Below are positions 18,645 through 26,964 of a stretch of DNA of 64,000 bases, piece after piece. The stretch spans positions 10,634-74,633 of the forward strand of contig JBBQXF010000007.1 of assembly GCA_038209965.1 (NCBI GenBank), in the 5' to 3' direction. The DNA comes from JALONO01 sp038209965 (GTDB lineage Bacteria > Bacteroidota > Bacteroidia > Cytophagales > Thermoflexibacteraceae). Numbering within the stretch: the stretch's first letter is position 1; every line of letters starts with the position of its first letter. A program made the translations under genes and the position numbers. The notes beneath the pieces are model-generated. The model saw only the letters and a program-made list of their open reading frames with translations, did no database searches and was not told the origin of the DNA.

Positions 18645-18689
18645 GCAGCCAACCGCACTGCGCTCCAACCGCCAGCCGTTTTTGACCAA

Positions 18690-18720
18690 AAAAAAACACC
18701 AATGAAACATTGGTGTCTTT
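18690..18720 (+). terminator. Terminator of the leu operon
   Basis: A 9-bp stem (ACACCAATG, 18696-18704, with CATTGGTGT, 18708-18716) and AAA loop follow leuA by about 50 bp. It is preceded by an A-run and followed by CTTT, with a short T tract. Confidence 0.75.
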
Positions 18721-18844
18721 CATAGCTGATTAGGTATGATTTGGTTTAATGATACTTAGGTGCTTTTAATTACTGACTTGTGTGTAGCGTTTGCTTGTTT
18801 TGTCTCAAAACAGAGCGAGCGCTACCTTCGGGTTTTCCCCCCGA

Positions 18845-19000
18845 TTAAAGAACTTTTCTGCCTTCTATCAACCTAAAGATGACAGCGAACACGGCAATGA
18901 CCAATAAAATGTGGATAATTCCCCCGGTACCGTATCCCACGAACCCAACGGCCCACAAGATGACCAGAATAACAGCTATTATATATAATAAATTTCCCAT
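18845..19000 (-). CDS. Lmo0937-type small membrane protein
   Basis: A 51-residue hydrophobic peptide, MGNLLYIIAVILVILWAVGF then GYGTGGIIHILLVIAVFAVI and FRLIEGRK. It has two transmembrane helices separated by a glycine-rich GTGG turn and a short basic tail. This is the pattern of the Lmo0937/DUF5670 family, found in many bacteria next to stress genes. Function is unknown. It is the last gene of a likely unit (CsbD-like, lipoprotein, beta-barrel, this gene) read leftward from the promoter-like motif at 20496-20533. Confidence 0.85.
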   Translation of the reverse strand: MGNLLYIIAVILVILWAVGFVGYGTGGIIHILLVIAVFAVIFRLIEGRKVL

Positions 19001-19071
19001 GAGATGAAAGAGTTAATATGAATTAAAATGTACAAATTGCGTTTTTCTACTGCCTAACCTGAGCCCGAAGG

Positions 19072-19707
19072 TTAAAACCGGAAGCCGACAGTGGCTTGGT
19101 ACCAAGCATTTTTGTAACGTGGGGTGGTAGAGATACCGTCCCCGTTGTTATTTTGAAGATCCCAGCCGGCCCTTAGCCCGAGCACTAACTGCATCAGGTT
19201 CACGTCAACCCCGCCAATAAAACTCAAGGTATTCTTGCGGAGATTATCATTGGTAAATTCTCTTTCCTGATTGAGATTTACCGCCCCGGTGTTGAAATTA
19301 TTCTTCTCTTTGAGCAAGTAAGAATATTGAGGACCACCCAAAATAGTCAAAAACCTAGAGGGCTTGATGGCAAGGAACAGTGGCACATCAATATAACTGG
19401 TAGTACGGGTGAATTCGTATCTGTTGCCAAGCAATACGCCAGTGGCTTCAAAACCTTTCTGCGAAAACAATATTTCGGGCTGGATACCAAAGAACTTACC
19501 AATTGGAATGGCGAAGAACGCCCCGCCCACAAACCCAAATTTTGCATCGGCATTAAATGCATCTCCCTTGGAATCATAAACATTTGAGTAGTTTGCGCCT
19601 ACCTTGATGCCCGCATGAAATCCATCGGCACTCCAATCACTTTGTGCATTGCTTCGGCTGACCACCAAAGTGGCCGCTATAACAAATATGAATACTGCTT
19701 TTTTCAT
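19072..19707 (-). CDS. Outer-membrane beta-barrel protein (PorT/OMP_b-brl type)
   Basis: Exported 211-residue protein with a signal peptide (MKKAVFIFVIAATLVVSRSNAQ) and a small eight-strand-type barrel. GFHAGIKVGANYSNVY is followed by the Bacteroidota barrel pattern FGIQPEILFSQKGF, YIDVPLFLAIKPSR, FLTILGGPQYSYLL and a C-terminal aromatic VGFRF. These match the Bacteroidota outer-membrane beta-barrel families, whose members are mostly of unknown function. It is in the stress-type cluster and lies 65 bp downstream of the lipoprotein gene. Confidence 0.85.
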   Translation of the reverse strand: MKKAVFIFVIAATLVVSRSNAQSDWSADGFHAGIKVGANYSNVYDSKGDAFNADAKFGFVGGAFFAIPIGKFFGIQPEILFSQKGFEATGVLLGNRYEFTRTTSYIDVPLFLAIKPSRFLTILGGPQYSYLLKEKNNFNTGAVNLNQEREFTNDNLRKNTLSFIGGVDVNLMQLVLGLRAGWDLQNNNGDGISTTPRYKNAWYQATVGFRF

Positions 19708-19772
19708 GTTAGTATTAACTCCGTTAAAGATTGTCTGGTTGAATTTGTACTAAATAATACTTAATGTATTCG

Positions 19773-20213
19773 TTACTTGTTATTCTTGACTGTCAGATCC
19801 TTAAGCGCTTTGCCCAACTCGTCCATGTCGCGGTTAAACTCCATTTTGAAATTTTGCCACTTTTCCCTACCATCAGCTTTGTAATCGTCCATCCGTCTTT
19901 TGGAATCGCTGTTTTTTTGCTCCAATACTGCAATTCGGCGGCGGTAATCTGCTTTTACGTCCTCTCTCTCGTTCTCAATCCGAGTCCTAAACTCAGCAAT
20001 GCTCCGGTCGTTGGCCGAAATCCTGTCGGCAGTTTCCCGCCTGTACGCTTGAACTTCGGCCATATACACTTCCTGCGCCTTGTCAAGATCCTTGTTGGCC
20101 TCTCTGACATCCTTTTTGGCACTGGCCACCTTTTGGGCAGGTGTCTTGCAACTGGTAATAGCGGCGATCGAGACGAACATTAAAATAATGAGTATTGAAT
20201 ATATTTTCTTCAT
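19773..20213 (-). CDS. Coiled-coil lipoprotein
   Basis: A 146-residue lipoprotein: the signal peptide MKKIYSILIILMFVSIAAITSC ends in a lipobox cysteine. The rest is highly charged and helical (KVASAKKDVREANKDLDKAQ through MDELGKALKDLTVKNNK), predicted to be a long coiled coil in the periplasm. Function unknown. It lies 49 bp after the CsbD-like gene and is probably cotranscribed with it. Confidence 0.75.
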   Translation of the reverse strand: MKKIYSILIILMFVSIAAITSCKTPAQKVASAKKDVREANKDLDKAQEVYMAEVQAYRRETADRISANDRSIAEFRTRIENEREDVKADYRRRIAVLEQKNSDSKRRMDDYKADGREKWQNFKMEFNRDMDELGKALKDLTVKNNK

Positions 20214-20262
20214 GGGTAGATTAGGTGATAAGAATGAAAATAATTGGGGGGACCGGCAGACA

Positions 20263-20451
20263 TTAAAGCCCGTTGATCATCTCGTGCAATTCCTCTTTAG
20301 TTTTACCCAACCTGGCTTGGAGCCGGCCCATTAATTCGTCTTGTTTGCCTTCTACCAGCAACAAATCATCATCGGTGAGAGTGGCATATTTTTGTTTTAA
20401 TTTGCCCTTGATCTCATTCCAATTTCCTTTTATTTCGGTGACAGTTTTCAT
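20263..20451 (-). CDS. CsbD-like stress protein
   Basis: Small soluble CsbD-family protein (62 residues) with the defining WNEIKGKLKQKYATLTDDDL and EGKQDELMGRLQARLGKTKEEL pattern. CsbD proteins are general-stress proteins of unknown mechanism (sigma-B controlled in Bacillus). The ATG at 20451 (MKTVTEIKG) is preferred over 20502, because 20496-20507 is a promoter element and would be non-transcribed. First gene of a four-gene leftward unit. Confidence 0.9.
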   Translation of the reverse strand: MKTVTEIKGNWNEIKGKLKQKYATLTDDDLLLVEGKQDELMGRLQARLGKTKEELHEMINGL

Positions 20452-20495
20452 GGTTTTTTGATTAAAAGTGAATAATTTATTAAGTAGTTTATTGT

Positions 20496-20533
20496 GGTAC
20501 AAAGGTGAGACTATTGGCGTTGTAAAGTGTTAT
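20496..20533 (-). promoter_or_regulatory. Shared stress-promoter motif, copy A
   Basis: In the direction of transcription: ATAAC (20533-20529), 21 bp, then CACCTTTGTACC (20507-20496), 45 bp before the CsbD ATG. The same two boxes at the same spacing occur at 22149-22112 and 29958-29921. The TTTG resembles the -7 box of Bacteroidota promoters. Confidence 0.55.
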
Positions 20534-20679
20534 GAATTCTGAGTTGAATTTTACATACTTCACACATTAACAATAACTTACCCTGGGCACGGTATTAGTT
20601 ATTTTCACTGCCCACGGACAGGCAATAGTTGGCCATGGGCGATGGCCGCGATCGGCGGTTTGAGCCAAGTTGGCCCACT

Positions 20680-20937
20680 TTATTTTTTGGACCCATAGTA
20701 GTCTTTTTTGGCGGAGGATGCCTTCCCGTCGAGTTCTTCGGGGAAAATATCCATTTTTTTAATGTCTGGGGTCACAATTTTGTCGAACCTTTCTCTGAGG
20801 GCTTCTGCATACTCCTCACCTTTTTCCAAGATTTGGCTCTGGGTCTTGGATCCTTTGTTGGGGGCAAATAAGATGCCCATTGCGATACCGCCCGCAACTC
20901 CGGCGAGCATGCCCGCAATAATTTGCAATGTTTTCAT
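20680..20937 (-). CDS. YtxH-like small protein
   Basis: An 85-residue protein with an N-terminal hydrophobic glycine-rich helix (MKTLQIIAGMLAGVAGGIAMGILFAPNKG). The LFAPNKGSKTQ segment is characteristic of the YtxH family. The charged helical remainder contains DIKKMDIFPEEL. YtxH proteins are membrane-anchored, stress-associated and of unknown function. It probably follows the lipoprotein gene at 20989-21432 in one transcript (51-bp gap). Confidence 0.85.
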   Translation of the reverse strand: MKTLQIIAGMLAGVAGGIAMGILFAPNKGSKTQSQILEKGEEYAEALRERFDKIVTPDIKKMDIFPEELDGKASSAKKDYYGSKK

Positions 20938-20988
20938 GGCTTTGTTTTTGAAACGTGAATAAATAATTGGCTGATTTAGCCGGCGCGA

Positions 20989-21432
20989 CTAAAAATCTTT
21001 GGTGGACATTACTACTTGAAAACCCGGGTACTGAGCCTTGGCATCATCTTCGGCAGTGATAAATACGCGGGTTGGCTTACGGGCCGATACCGTCTCGAAG
21101 TCGGCTTTTAGTTTGCTGGAGAACATCCCGCTCCCACTGCGCATCTGCCCAATATTTTGGGTGGTGTTATCGTCAGCATCCATCCAGACCACATAAGTTT
21201 TCTTGGTCGGTTCCAGCCGCTTGACCTCAGCCAGATTGACCAGCTCGACCCTGATCAAGTAATTTTTGTTCTTGTCTTTGGTGACTTTTACAAAACCCCG
21301 TGCGGCAGGAACTACTGAGGAACTTTGGAAATTTGTCTTGTTGCTGCACATCATCAGCAAGGAGGCGGCCATGATGGCCAAAATTCCGAGAAAGATGCGT
21401 TTTACACCGGTATTAAGTCGGCTGTTTACCAT
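20989..21432 (-). CDS. Lipoprotein-like protein of unknown function
   Basis: A 147-residue protein with an N-terminal hydrophobic segment and lipobox-like LLMMCSN. The mature part (VVPAARGFVKVTKDKNKNYL, then LTKKTYVVWMD-like VVWMDADDNTTQNIG, then RVFITAEDDA) has the strand pattern of a small beta-sandwich and faintly recalls the periplasmic domain of RskA-type anti-sigma proteins, without an N-terminal anti-sigma part. This resemblance is weak. I assign no function. The promoter-like motif at 21689-21726 lies about 260 bp upstream. Confidence 0.65.
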   Translation of the reverse strand: MVNSRLNTGVKRIFLGILAIMAASLLMMCSNKTNFQSSSVVPAARGFVKVTKDKNKNYLIRVELVNLAEVKRLEPTKKTYVVWMDADDNTTQNIGQMRSGSGMFSSKLKADFETVSARKPTRVFITAEDDAKAQYPGFQVVMSTKDF

Positions 21433-21688
21433 AGCGGGTAGATTTAGTTAGGTTGAAGGTTGTATTCTGACTAGAATAGCGTTAAACGAATAAACTTATT
21501 TTTGAATGACTTATTTTCTAATTGCTAGGCGATTCATTTTGATTTGGCACAGCCTTATCAATGGCCTTTACTTTCAGTATTTCTTCCTTGTTCCGTCATT
21601 TTTAGCGTTGCTAATTAAGTAGAAAAAAATACTCAATTAGGGAGTTCACTAAATGATTAGCAAGTATTTACGATTAGTAATTCTTTAT

Positions 21689-21726
21689 GGTACAAAGGTA
21701 GGCTCTTATATATGCTTCATTGTACA
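21689..21726 (-). promoter_or_regulatory. Shared stress-promoter motif, copy B (variant)
   Basis: Minus-strand TACCTTTGTACC (21700-21689) matches the other copies and fits TAnnTTTG exactly. The upstream box at the same distance reads TGTAC (21726-21722) rather than RTAAC. It lies in the 385-bp gap 21433-21817, about 257 bp before the lipoprotein ATG, leaving a long leader. I see nothing else in that gap. Confidence 0.4.
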
Positions 21727-21817
21727 CATTCACAACCAATAGTTATACATTTCCCACTAGTTGGGCACAAAAAAGCGTCACATGGGGGCTTCGTGATTTA
21801 GTAATAAAACCCCAGAG

Positions 21818-22075
21818 TTAGTTTTTGGATTCATGATCCTTGGCCATTTCCCTGTGGATTTCGGCGGCCTGATCAAATTTTTCTTTGGCTAATTTAGCAC
21901 TTTGGTCAGCTTTATCAGCGTCTCCATCCACGAGATGCCTTGCGGCATCATGGTGGTGCCTAGCTGCTTCTTCGTGAAGGTGGGCCACTTTTCGGTGGGT
22001 CTCGCTTCCTTTGTCAATATGAACCGAAGAACTAGTGATTGTTTCTTTTTTGGTAGGTGCTACAATGGCTGCCAT
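21818..22075 (-). CDS. Small histidine-rich helical protein
   Basis: An 85-residue soluble protein: THRKVAHLHEEAARHHHDAA and DKADQSAKLAKEKFDQAAEI, with five histidines in a 12-residue stretch. Predicted as an amphipathic helical hairpin. No family assigned. The promoter-like motif 37 bp upstream (22112-22149) ties it to the CsbD-like genes. Confidence 0.7.
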   Translation of the reverse strand: MAAIVAPTKKETITSSSVHIDKGSETHRKVAHLHEEAARHHHDAARHLVDGDADKADQSAKLAKEKFDQAAEIHREMAKDHESKN

Positions 22076-22111
22076 TGGATGGTCGGTTTAGGTTGCATAC
22101 ATTTTTACTAC

Positions 22112-22149
22112 GGCACAAAGGTGGGTTATTTAGTGCGATCGGGCGTTAC
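22112..22149 (-). promoter_or_regulatory. Shared stress-promoter motif, copy C
   Basis: GTAAC (22149-22145), 21 bp, then CACCTTTGTGCC (22123-22112) on the minus strand, 37 bp before the ATG at 22075. Spacing is identical to copies A and D. Confidence 0.55.
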
Positions 22150-22194
22150 AAGATTACTCATTGTAATTGCATGATTACCACATTTCTTGATTGC

Positions 22195-22536
22195 TCAATC
22201 GTCATGGCGCTCCCCGCCCAAGCTGTAGTAGTTGTTCTCTTCGTCTTCGCTGCCAATTTCCTCTTGTGCGTCGTCCAGCTCGGAGCCAGGCACGTCCAGA
22301 TCATCACCCGATAGATCCTCGGTAAAATCCAGTTCGGCGTAATCGTCCTGGTCCTTTCTGGTCAAGCGCTCTTTGGGGCTGCCATCTTCGGGATCAATGT
22401 CCCTTTCTTCTAGGTTGCGACGGAAAATATCGTCGCTAGCGGGATACATGGGGTAGCCCGGAAATTCTTTGGGCTTCAAGGATGGGGCCTGCTTGCTGGT
22501 AGTCTTCACTTTGGGGATTCGCTTTCTTGGTGGCAT
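22195..22536 (-). CDS. Conserved Bacteroidota hypothetical protein, acidic
   Basis: A 113-residue protein with a basic N-terminus (MPPRKRIPKVKTTSKQ) and a strongly acidic remainder. EFPGYPMYPASDDIFRR, DIDPEDGSP, then DLDVPGSELDDAQEEIGSED and EENNYYSLGG make a conserved pattern that I recall from Bacteroidota proteins of unknown function. There is no signal peptide. Probably natively flexible. Located in the stress district; no function assigned. Confidence 0.8.
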   Translation of the reverse strand: MPPRKRIPKVKTTSKQAPSLKPKEFPGYPMYPASDDIFRRNLEERDIDPEDGSPKERLTRKDQDDYAELDFTEDLSGDDLDVPGSELDDAQEEIGSEDEENNYYSLGGERHDD

Positions 22537-22595
22537 GGCAGTGGGGGTGTAAATGGAAAAGGGGGAATGGCAAAAAGGAATGAAAGAGCCAATTT

Positions 22596-23351
22596 TTACT
22601 TGACAAATTCACCGGCCTCGGTCAGGATTACTTCGATGGGGTTGGAATCGGTGGGCGATTTGAGGTGGGCCACGTATGATCCTTTGTGGCCCACGTGTTT
22701 GAAGGTGGCGGCTGAAATCACTTCGGCATTGGGATATTTCTGCTGGATGGCCAAATGAACGTCCAAGGGCATTTGCGAGGGCAATATTTCGGTCCTAGTT
22801 TCCACTACTTCGCCATTTTCGGTGTAAAGCACCGACCAGGCATTGTCAGCGATTGCAAAGTTCGCCTGATAATGTTCCGGATCAGTAGTTGCCGCATTGA
22901 GCGCGGGTTTGGTCTTGGCCCATTGTACTTGTTTTATCGCCGGATAAACTGACTTAAAATTGGCCGACACCATCACTGGCGGAAAAGGGGGCACGGCCTT
23001 GGTACCAATGGTCACCTGCTTGGGTTTTCCCTTGGTGGGGGTTGGATTTTTCACTGCTGCCGGGGCCGGCTCCGCCACTGGGGCCGGGTTTTGTAAAGTC
23101 CCCAATCGGCTGGCCGTGGCCGTACTGTCCTCGCGCAACTGCTTCTCTTTGGCATTTCGGCGGGCGGTGGAGGTGCTGTCCGCGCGCAACTGCAACACTT
23201 GGGCGTTTCGGCGGGCGGTGGCGGTGCTATCGTCGCGCAACCGCTGCAAGTGGGCATTCACCGCCCGCGTTTTACGGCCCGAAACGCAGCCTACAGTCAA
23301 TAGAGTAGCACCAATGACCAAAAAAATGGTCAAATAATTGTAATTTTTCAT
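22596..23351 (-). CDS. PepSY-like lipoprotein with 20-residue tandem repeats
   Basis: Lipoprotein of 251 residues. The signal peptide from the ATG at 23351 (MKNYNYLTIFLVIGATLLTVGC) ends at a lipobox Cys. Three near-identical charged repeats follow (LRDDSTATARRNAQV, LRADSTSTARRNAKE, LREDSTATASR), predicted to be helical, then a proline/alanine-rich linker. The C-terminal 130 residues resemble the PepSY-like (DUF2874) fold: FKSVYPAIKQVQWAK, ENGEVVETRTEI, AIQQKYPNAEVISAATF. Such domains sit in the periplasm and have unknown ligands. An in-frame ATG at 23393 would place the signal peptide internally and is not preferred. Confidence 0.75.
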   Translation of the reverse strand: MKNYNYLTIFLVIGATLLTVGCVSGRKTRAVNAHLQRLRDDSTATARRNAQVLQLRADSTSTARRNAKEKQLREDSTATASRLGTLQNPAPVAEPAPAAVKNPTPTKGKPKQVTIGTKAVPPFPPVMVSANFKSVYPAIKQVQWAKTKPALNAATTDPEHYQANFAIADNAWSVLYTENGEVVETRTEILPSQMPLDVHLAIQQKYPNAEVISAATFKHVGHKGSYVAHLKSPTDSNPIEVILTEAGEFVK

Positions 23352-23506
23352 GTTAATTGGGAAAACGGTAAATAAATAAAACGGACAGGCCACGCGGCGA
23401 TTGAAACTTTCCTGTCATTCAAGACGGCCAAATGGCCTGCCTTGAAACCACTACCTGCGGAAAGAAAACCGGGGCCAGCACATTTTTGGCCAGACGCGGT
23501 GCCGGG

Positions 23507-25867
23507 CTAATAAACCATTTTGTCCTGTGGTTCCACTTCTTCTTTTTGGTAGCGGTGGGCGATCACCTTGGGCGCGATCTGGGCGATAAAGTGCTTTTCC
23601 ATGACCAATCGGGCCATCAGATAGCTCACCGTTGATTCAGCGCCTTGATTAAGGTTGACGTTGTTTTCCTCCAACCCGTCATAGCAGCCACCAGTACAAG
23701 GGTTGTAAATGATTTGGTGCAGGTGGTTGTTGCCCAAGAACCAGTCAAAAGCGACGTGCATCTTGGTATGGTAATCTTTATTGCCAAATACTGCGTAAAA
23801 TTTACTGAGGGCCAGAATGGTGTAGGCCACATCGATGGGCTGCTCGCCACCCACTTCTAAAACGCTTTGGTTGCGGTGCAGCCAGCCCCGGTTGGAGATC
23901 ACGTGGATGCCGTCCTGCCGGAAGATCTTGGACAGCAGAAAATCAAAGGATGATTGGGCTATCTCGCAGTAGACCGGGTTGCCGGTGGCCAACCAAGCGC
24001 ACAACATTGCCTCGGGCAAAATACTGTTGGCATACGTAAGGTAGCCCTCAAACCACTTCCACTCCGGGCTGGCTTCGTGCCGGTACATTTGTACCAGCCG
24101 GTCGGCCAGTTCTTTGATGATTTTCACGCCCGTGGCCATGGGGTTTTGGGTGTGCCGGTAATACAACCCCTTGATTGCGAAGGCCATGGCCCGGGTAGAA
24201 TGAACTCGGGTGGCGCGCAATTGGGCCTCCCACATGATTGATCCCGCACTCGCGGTCAGGTCAGTGGGGAGCAAGCTGCCCATCGAGATCAAGTACCCCA
24301 GTGCCCACAGCGCCCGCCCATTGGCATCTTCTAAATTGGTAGTGTAGTTCTGGTCGGTAAATTGGCGGGCTGCATCAACGTAGTTGAGCATACTGCCATT
24401 GGGCTGCAAACAAAACCGGATGAACCGGAGATAAATCCTGATAAAGATCAGATCTTTTTCATCCCTGGTCAATTCAAAATGCTGGCACATGGCCACCATG
24501 GCCCGGGCGTTGTCGTCCAAAGTATAACCTGAGGCCAAGCTGGGTTGGTTGATATTGGCGAACTGGATCATGCCAAAACTGGTCGTCATCCTTTTTAGGT
24601 GATCCGTGGATATGACTGGCAGGTTGTATTGCAGCGAAGTTTGATCGTCAATGATGCTGGCAAATAACCTGGCGTGGGCGATGGCCGCGTTTTCCCACGC
24701 GGTGCAGGCCATGCGGTGCAAGCAATTGGAACTCATCCTTTTCCGTAGGCTGTCGTCGGCCAGCAACCGGTTGGTCGCTTTGGCCAACTGCGCTGAATTG
24801 CCAAAATCAACAATGATCCCGACATCTTTGCCCAGTACTTCCTTGGCGTGGGGAATGGGAGTAGAAATAATGGGGCAACCACAACTGAGCGCATAGGCAA
24901 AGGTACCGCTCACGGCCTGATTGGGGTCTTTGGAAGTGAAAAGGTAAATGTCGGTGAGTTGCAGGTACTCCAACAAATCTGGCAGGGGCAAAAATCGGTT
25001 AATAAACTTGACGTGAGCCTTCAGCCCCAACTCCGCCACTTTGGCTTCCAGTGCCCGGCGGTACTTTTCGCCTTCCTCGTTCACCACTGACGGATGGGTC
25101 TTGCCAATGATGAGGAACAAGACATCGAGGTTGCTGGCCACAATGGCGGGCATAGCGTTCAGGGTGGTTTCTATGCTTTTGCCCGAACTGAGCAGGCCAA
25201 AAGTGGACAGGATTTTTTTACCCGTCAAATGGTATTTTTCTTTCAGTGCTTGCTTGTCCAAATGGGGAACCAAGTGCGTGCCATGCGGAATGACGCTGAT
25301 AAGTGACTTGGGCAGGGCATAGTCGGTGCGCAGTAAGCCGGCCGCAGCTTGGGTCATTACCACTACCGCCGCCGACAAAGCCGACAATTGCTGCACTTGG
25401 AGCAGCATGGACGCACTCGGAGCAGGCAACACAGTATGGAGAGCCAATATGACCGGCTTGGCCAAGTCTTGGAGGAACAGCCTAAAACTGTCTTCGTGCT
25501 GGGCAAAAAGACCAAACTCGTGCTGCACCACCACCAGTTGGATGCGGGCACTGGCATTGATGCGGGCGGCCAATTGGTCAAAATGGTGGGGGTGGCTGGT
25601 GTTGAGCAAGTAGTTGAATTGGGCGGGGTAAATGTGCCGATCACTTTCCGATTCCACCGGGCAAATACTGAGGGTGAACGATTGGTCAAATTTGTGGTTC
25701 AGGGCTTTGACCAAATCTTGGGAATAAGTGGCAATCCCACATTCGCGGGGGGGGAATGAGGTAATGAACAGGATTTCGGGCAGGGTATTGGTGCTTTCCC
25801 TTGGTAAAAGGCTCAGGGCTGGCCCTGGGTGGCCGTTGGTCAGATTTTGGTGATGCATAGCGGTCAT
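23507..25867 (-). CDS. GT4-type glycosyltransferase fused to a helical C-terminal domain
   Basis: A 786-residue fusion. Residues about 30-405 form a GT-B glycosyltransferase of the GT4 type (ILFITSFPPRECGIATYSQDL, VVQHEFGLFAQHEDSF, VIPHGTHLVPH, LSTFGLLSSGKSIETTLNAMP). In the donor-site region the sequence is NQAVSGTFAYALSCGCPII, so the usual EX7E glutamate is not obvious. The C-terminal 380 residues (GYTLDDNARAMVAM, NLEDANGRALWALGYL, RATRVHSTRAMAFA, GGEQPIDVAYTILAL) resemble an alpha/alpha-toroid. The gene starts 8 bp after the GH130 gene and is surely in one operon with it. The product is probably a mannose-containing glycan; this is inferred from the partner. Confidence 0.8.
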   Translation of the reverse strand: MTAMHHQNLTNGHPGPALSLLPRESTNTLPEILFITSFPPRECGIATYSQDLVKALNHKFDQSFTLSICPVESESDRHIYPAQFNYLLNTSHPHHFDQLAARINASARIQLVVVQHEFGLFAQHEDSFRLFLQDLAKPVILALHTVLPAPSASMLLQVQQLSALSAAVVVMTQAAAGLLRTDYALPKSLISVIPHGTHLVPHLDKQALKEKYHLTGKKILSTFGLLSSGKSIETTLNAMPAIVASNLDVLFLIIGKTHPSVVNEEGEKYRRALEAKVAELGLKAHVKFINRFLPLPDLLEYLQLTDIYLFTSKDPNQAVSGTFAYALSCGCPIISTPIPHAKEVLGKDVGIIVDFGNSAQLAKATNRLLADDSLRKRMSSNCLHRMACTAWENAAIAHARLFASIIDDQTSLQYNLPVISTDHLKRMTTSFGMIQFANINQPSLASGYTLDDNARAMVAMCQHFELTRDEKDLIFIRIYLRFIRFCLQPNGSMLNYVDAARQFTDQNYTTNLEDANGRALWALGYLISMGSLLPTDLTASAGSIMWEAQLRATRVHSTRAMAFAIKGLYYRHTQNPMATGVKIIKELADRLVQMYRHEASPEWKWFEGYLTYANSILPEAMLCAWLATGNPVYCEIAQSSFDFLLSKIFRQDGIHVISNRGWLHRNQSVLEVGGEQPIDVAYTILALSKFYAVFGNKDYHTKMHVAFDWFLGNNHLHQIIYNPCTGGCYDGLEENNVNLNQGAESTVSYLMARLVMEKHFIAQIAPKVIAHRYQKEEVEPQDKMVY

Positions 25868-25875
25868 TAGTATGG

Positions 25876-26958
25876 TTATTTTAAATTGTCAGTAGCTGGG
25901 TAGCGCAGTAGTTCAGCCAATAAAGCCGCCAAACTGATCGATGCGCAGGCAATCCGCTCGTCGGCAGCCCCATAGTAGATGTAGAGGGTATCACCAAACA
26001 AGGCCGCCCCGGTGGGGAAGCACACATTGTTTACCTCGCCCTTCAGTTCCCACTCAAACTCAGGCCCAAAAAGGGGATGGGGCAGGCGGGCAATTTCCCG
26101 CCCGGGATGTTGTAAATCCAGCAGCGCAGCGCAGGCAGTGTAAACATAACCCTTCACCGTGTCGTGCACGGCGTGGTAGATCAGTAGCCAGCCCTCGGCG
26201 GTCTCGATCGGCGGGCAACCCCCACCCAAATAGCTCACCTCGTGGTTATACTTAGGTGCAAGGGCAATGCAATCATCAAGGCACATAAAGTAAGTCTCCC
26301 AAAATTGGGGCGTCAGATCCGTCAGTTCATCAAAGGACACTATTTGAATATCGGGTTTGATCCGGTGTAGAAAAAACAGTTTACCATTGATGCGCCGGGG
26401 GAAAAAAATCACGTTTTTGTCCCAAACGAGCGCGCGCTGGCCCTCTTTGGCCGTGTGCCGAGATAAAGAGTTGTAGCGCAGGTACTTTTCGTTGATCATT
26501 CCCTCGCTGTGGGCCATCTGCTTGAATTCGTCAAACGTAAACTGCGGCACAATAATGCCCTGCTTGGTCCAGTGCCGCAAGTCGGTGGAAGTGGCCAGAG
26601 CACCCATGGCGTTCACTCCGTCATAGGCAGTGTAGGTGAGATAATACAGGTCATCGATCTTGACCACCCTTGGATCCTCGATCCCATGCACTTCGTAATC
26701 ATGTTCCGGGGCGATCATGGGTTTGGTCCAGCGCTCGCCCGCCAGCAGCGGGTCGGTCAGGTAGCAATACCCAACAGTGGAAAAATTGCCTTTTTGCACG
26801 GCCCGGTAGAACAAGTGGACGCCGTCGCCCTCGCGGATGGCCGCCGGGTTGAGCACACCCTCTTCTTCAAACGGAAGGTTGGTTTTCGTCAACACAATTC
26901 CCTCTTTCTTCACATTAAGCATAAGGAGTGATTTAATTGTTGTTTGAGAAACTATCAT
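25876..26958 (-). CDS. GH130 family glycoside phosphorylase/hydrolase
   Basis: Five-bladed beta-propeller enzyme of family GH130, whose members phosphorolyse or hydrolyse beta-mannosides (mannosylglucose, beta-1,2-mannan, N-glycan core). Length 360 residues. The N-terminal NPAAIREGDGVHLFYRAV, the catalytic-aspartate motif GIEDPRVVKID and the C-terminal GGGCPPIETAEGWLLIYHAV and YYGAADERIACAS are typical. Specificity cannot be fixed by eye. The gene begins 7 bp after an AraC-type regulator and is followed 8 bp later by the GT4 gene. A second ATG at 26922 (MLNVKKEG) is an alternative start. Confidence 0.9.
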   Translation of the reverse strand: MIVSQTTIKSLLMLNVKKEGIVLTKTNLPFEEEGVLNPAAIREGDGVHLFYRAVQKGNFSTVGYCYLTDPLLAGERWTKPMIAPEHDYEVHGIEDPRVVKIDDLYYLTYTAYDGVNAMGALATSTDLRHWTKQGIIVPQFTFDEFKQMAHSEGMINEKYLRYNSLSRHTAKEGQRALVWDKNVIFFPRRINGKLFFLHRIKPDIQIVSFDELTDLTPQFWETYFMCLDDCIALAPKYNHEVSYLGGGCPPIETAEGWLLIYHAVHDTVKGYVYTACAALLDLQHPGREIARLPHPLFGPEFEWELKGEVNNVCFPTGAALFGDTLYIYYGAADERIACASISLAALLAELLRYPATDNLK

Positions 26959-26964
26959 ACCCGA

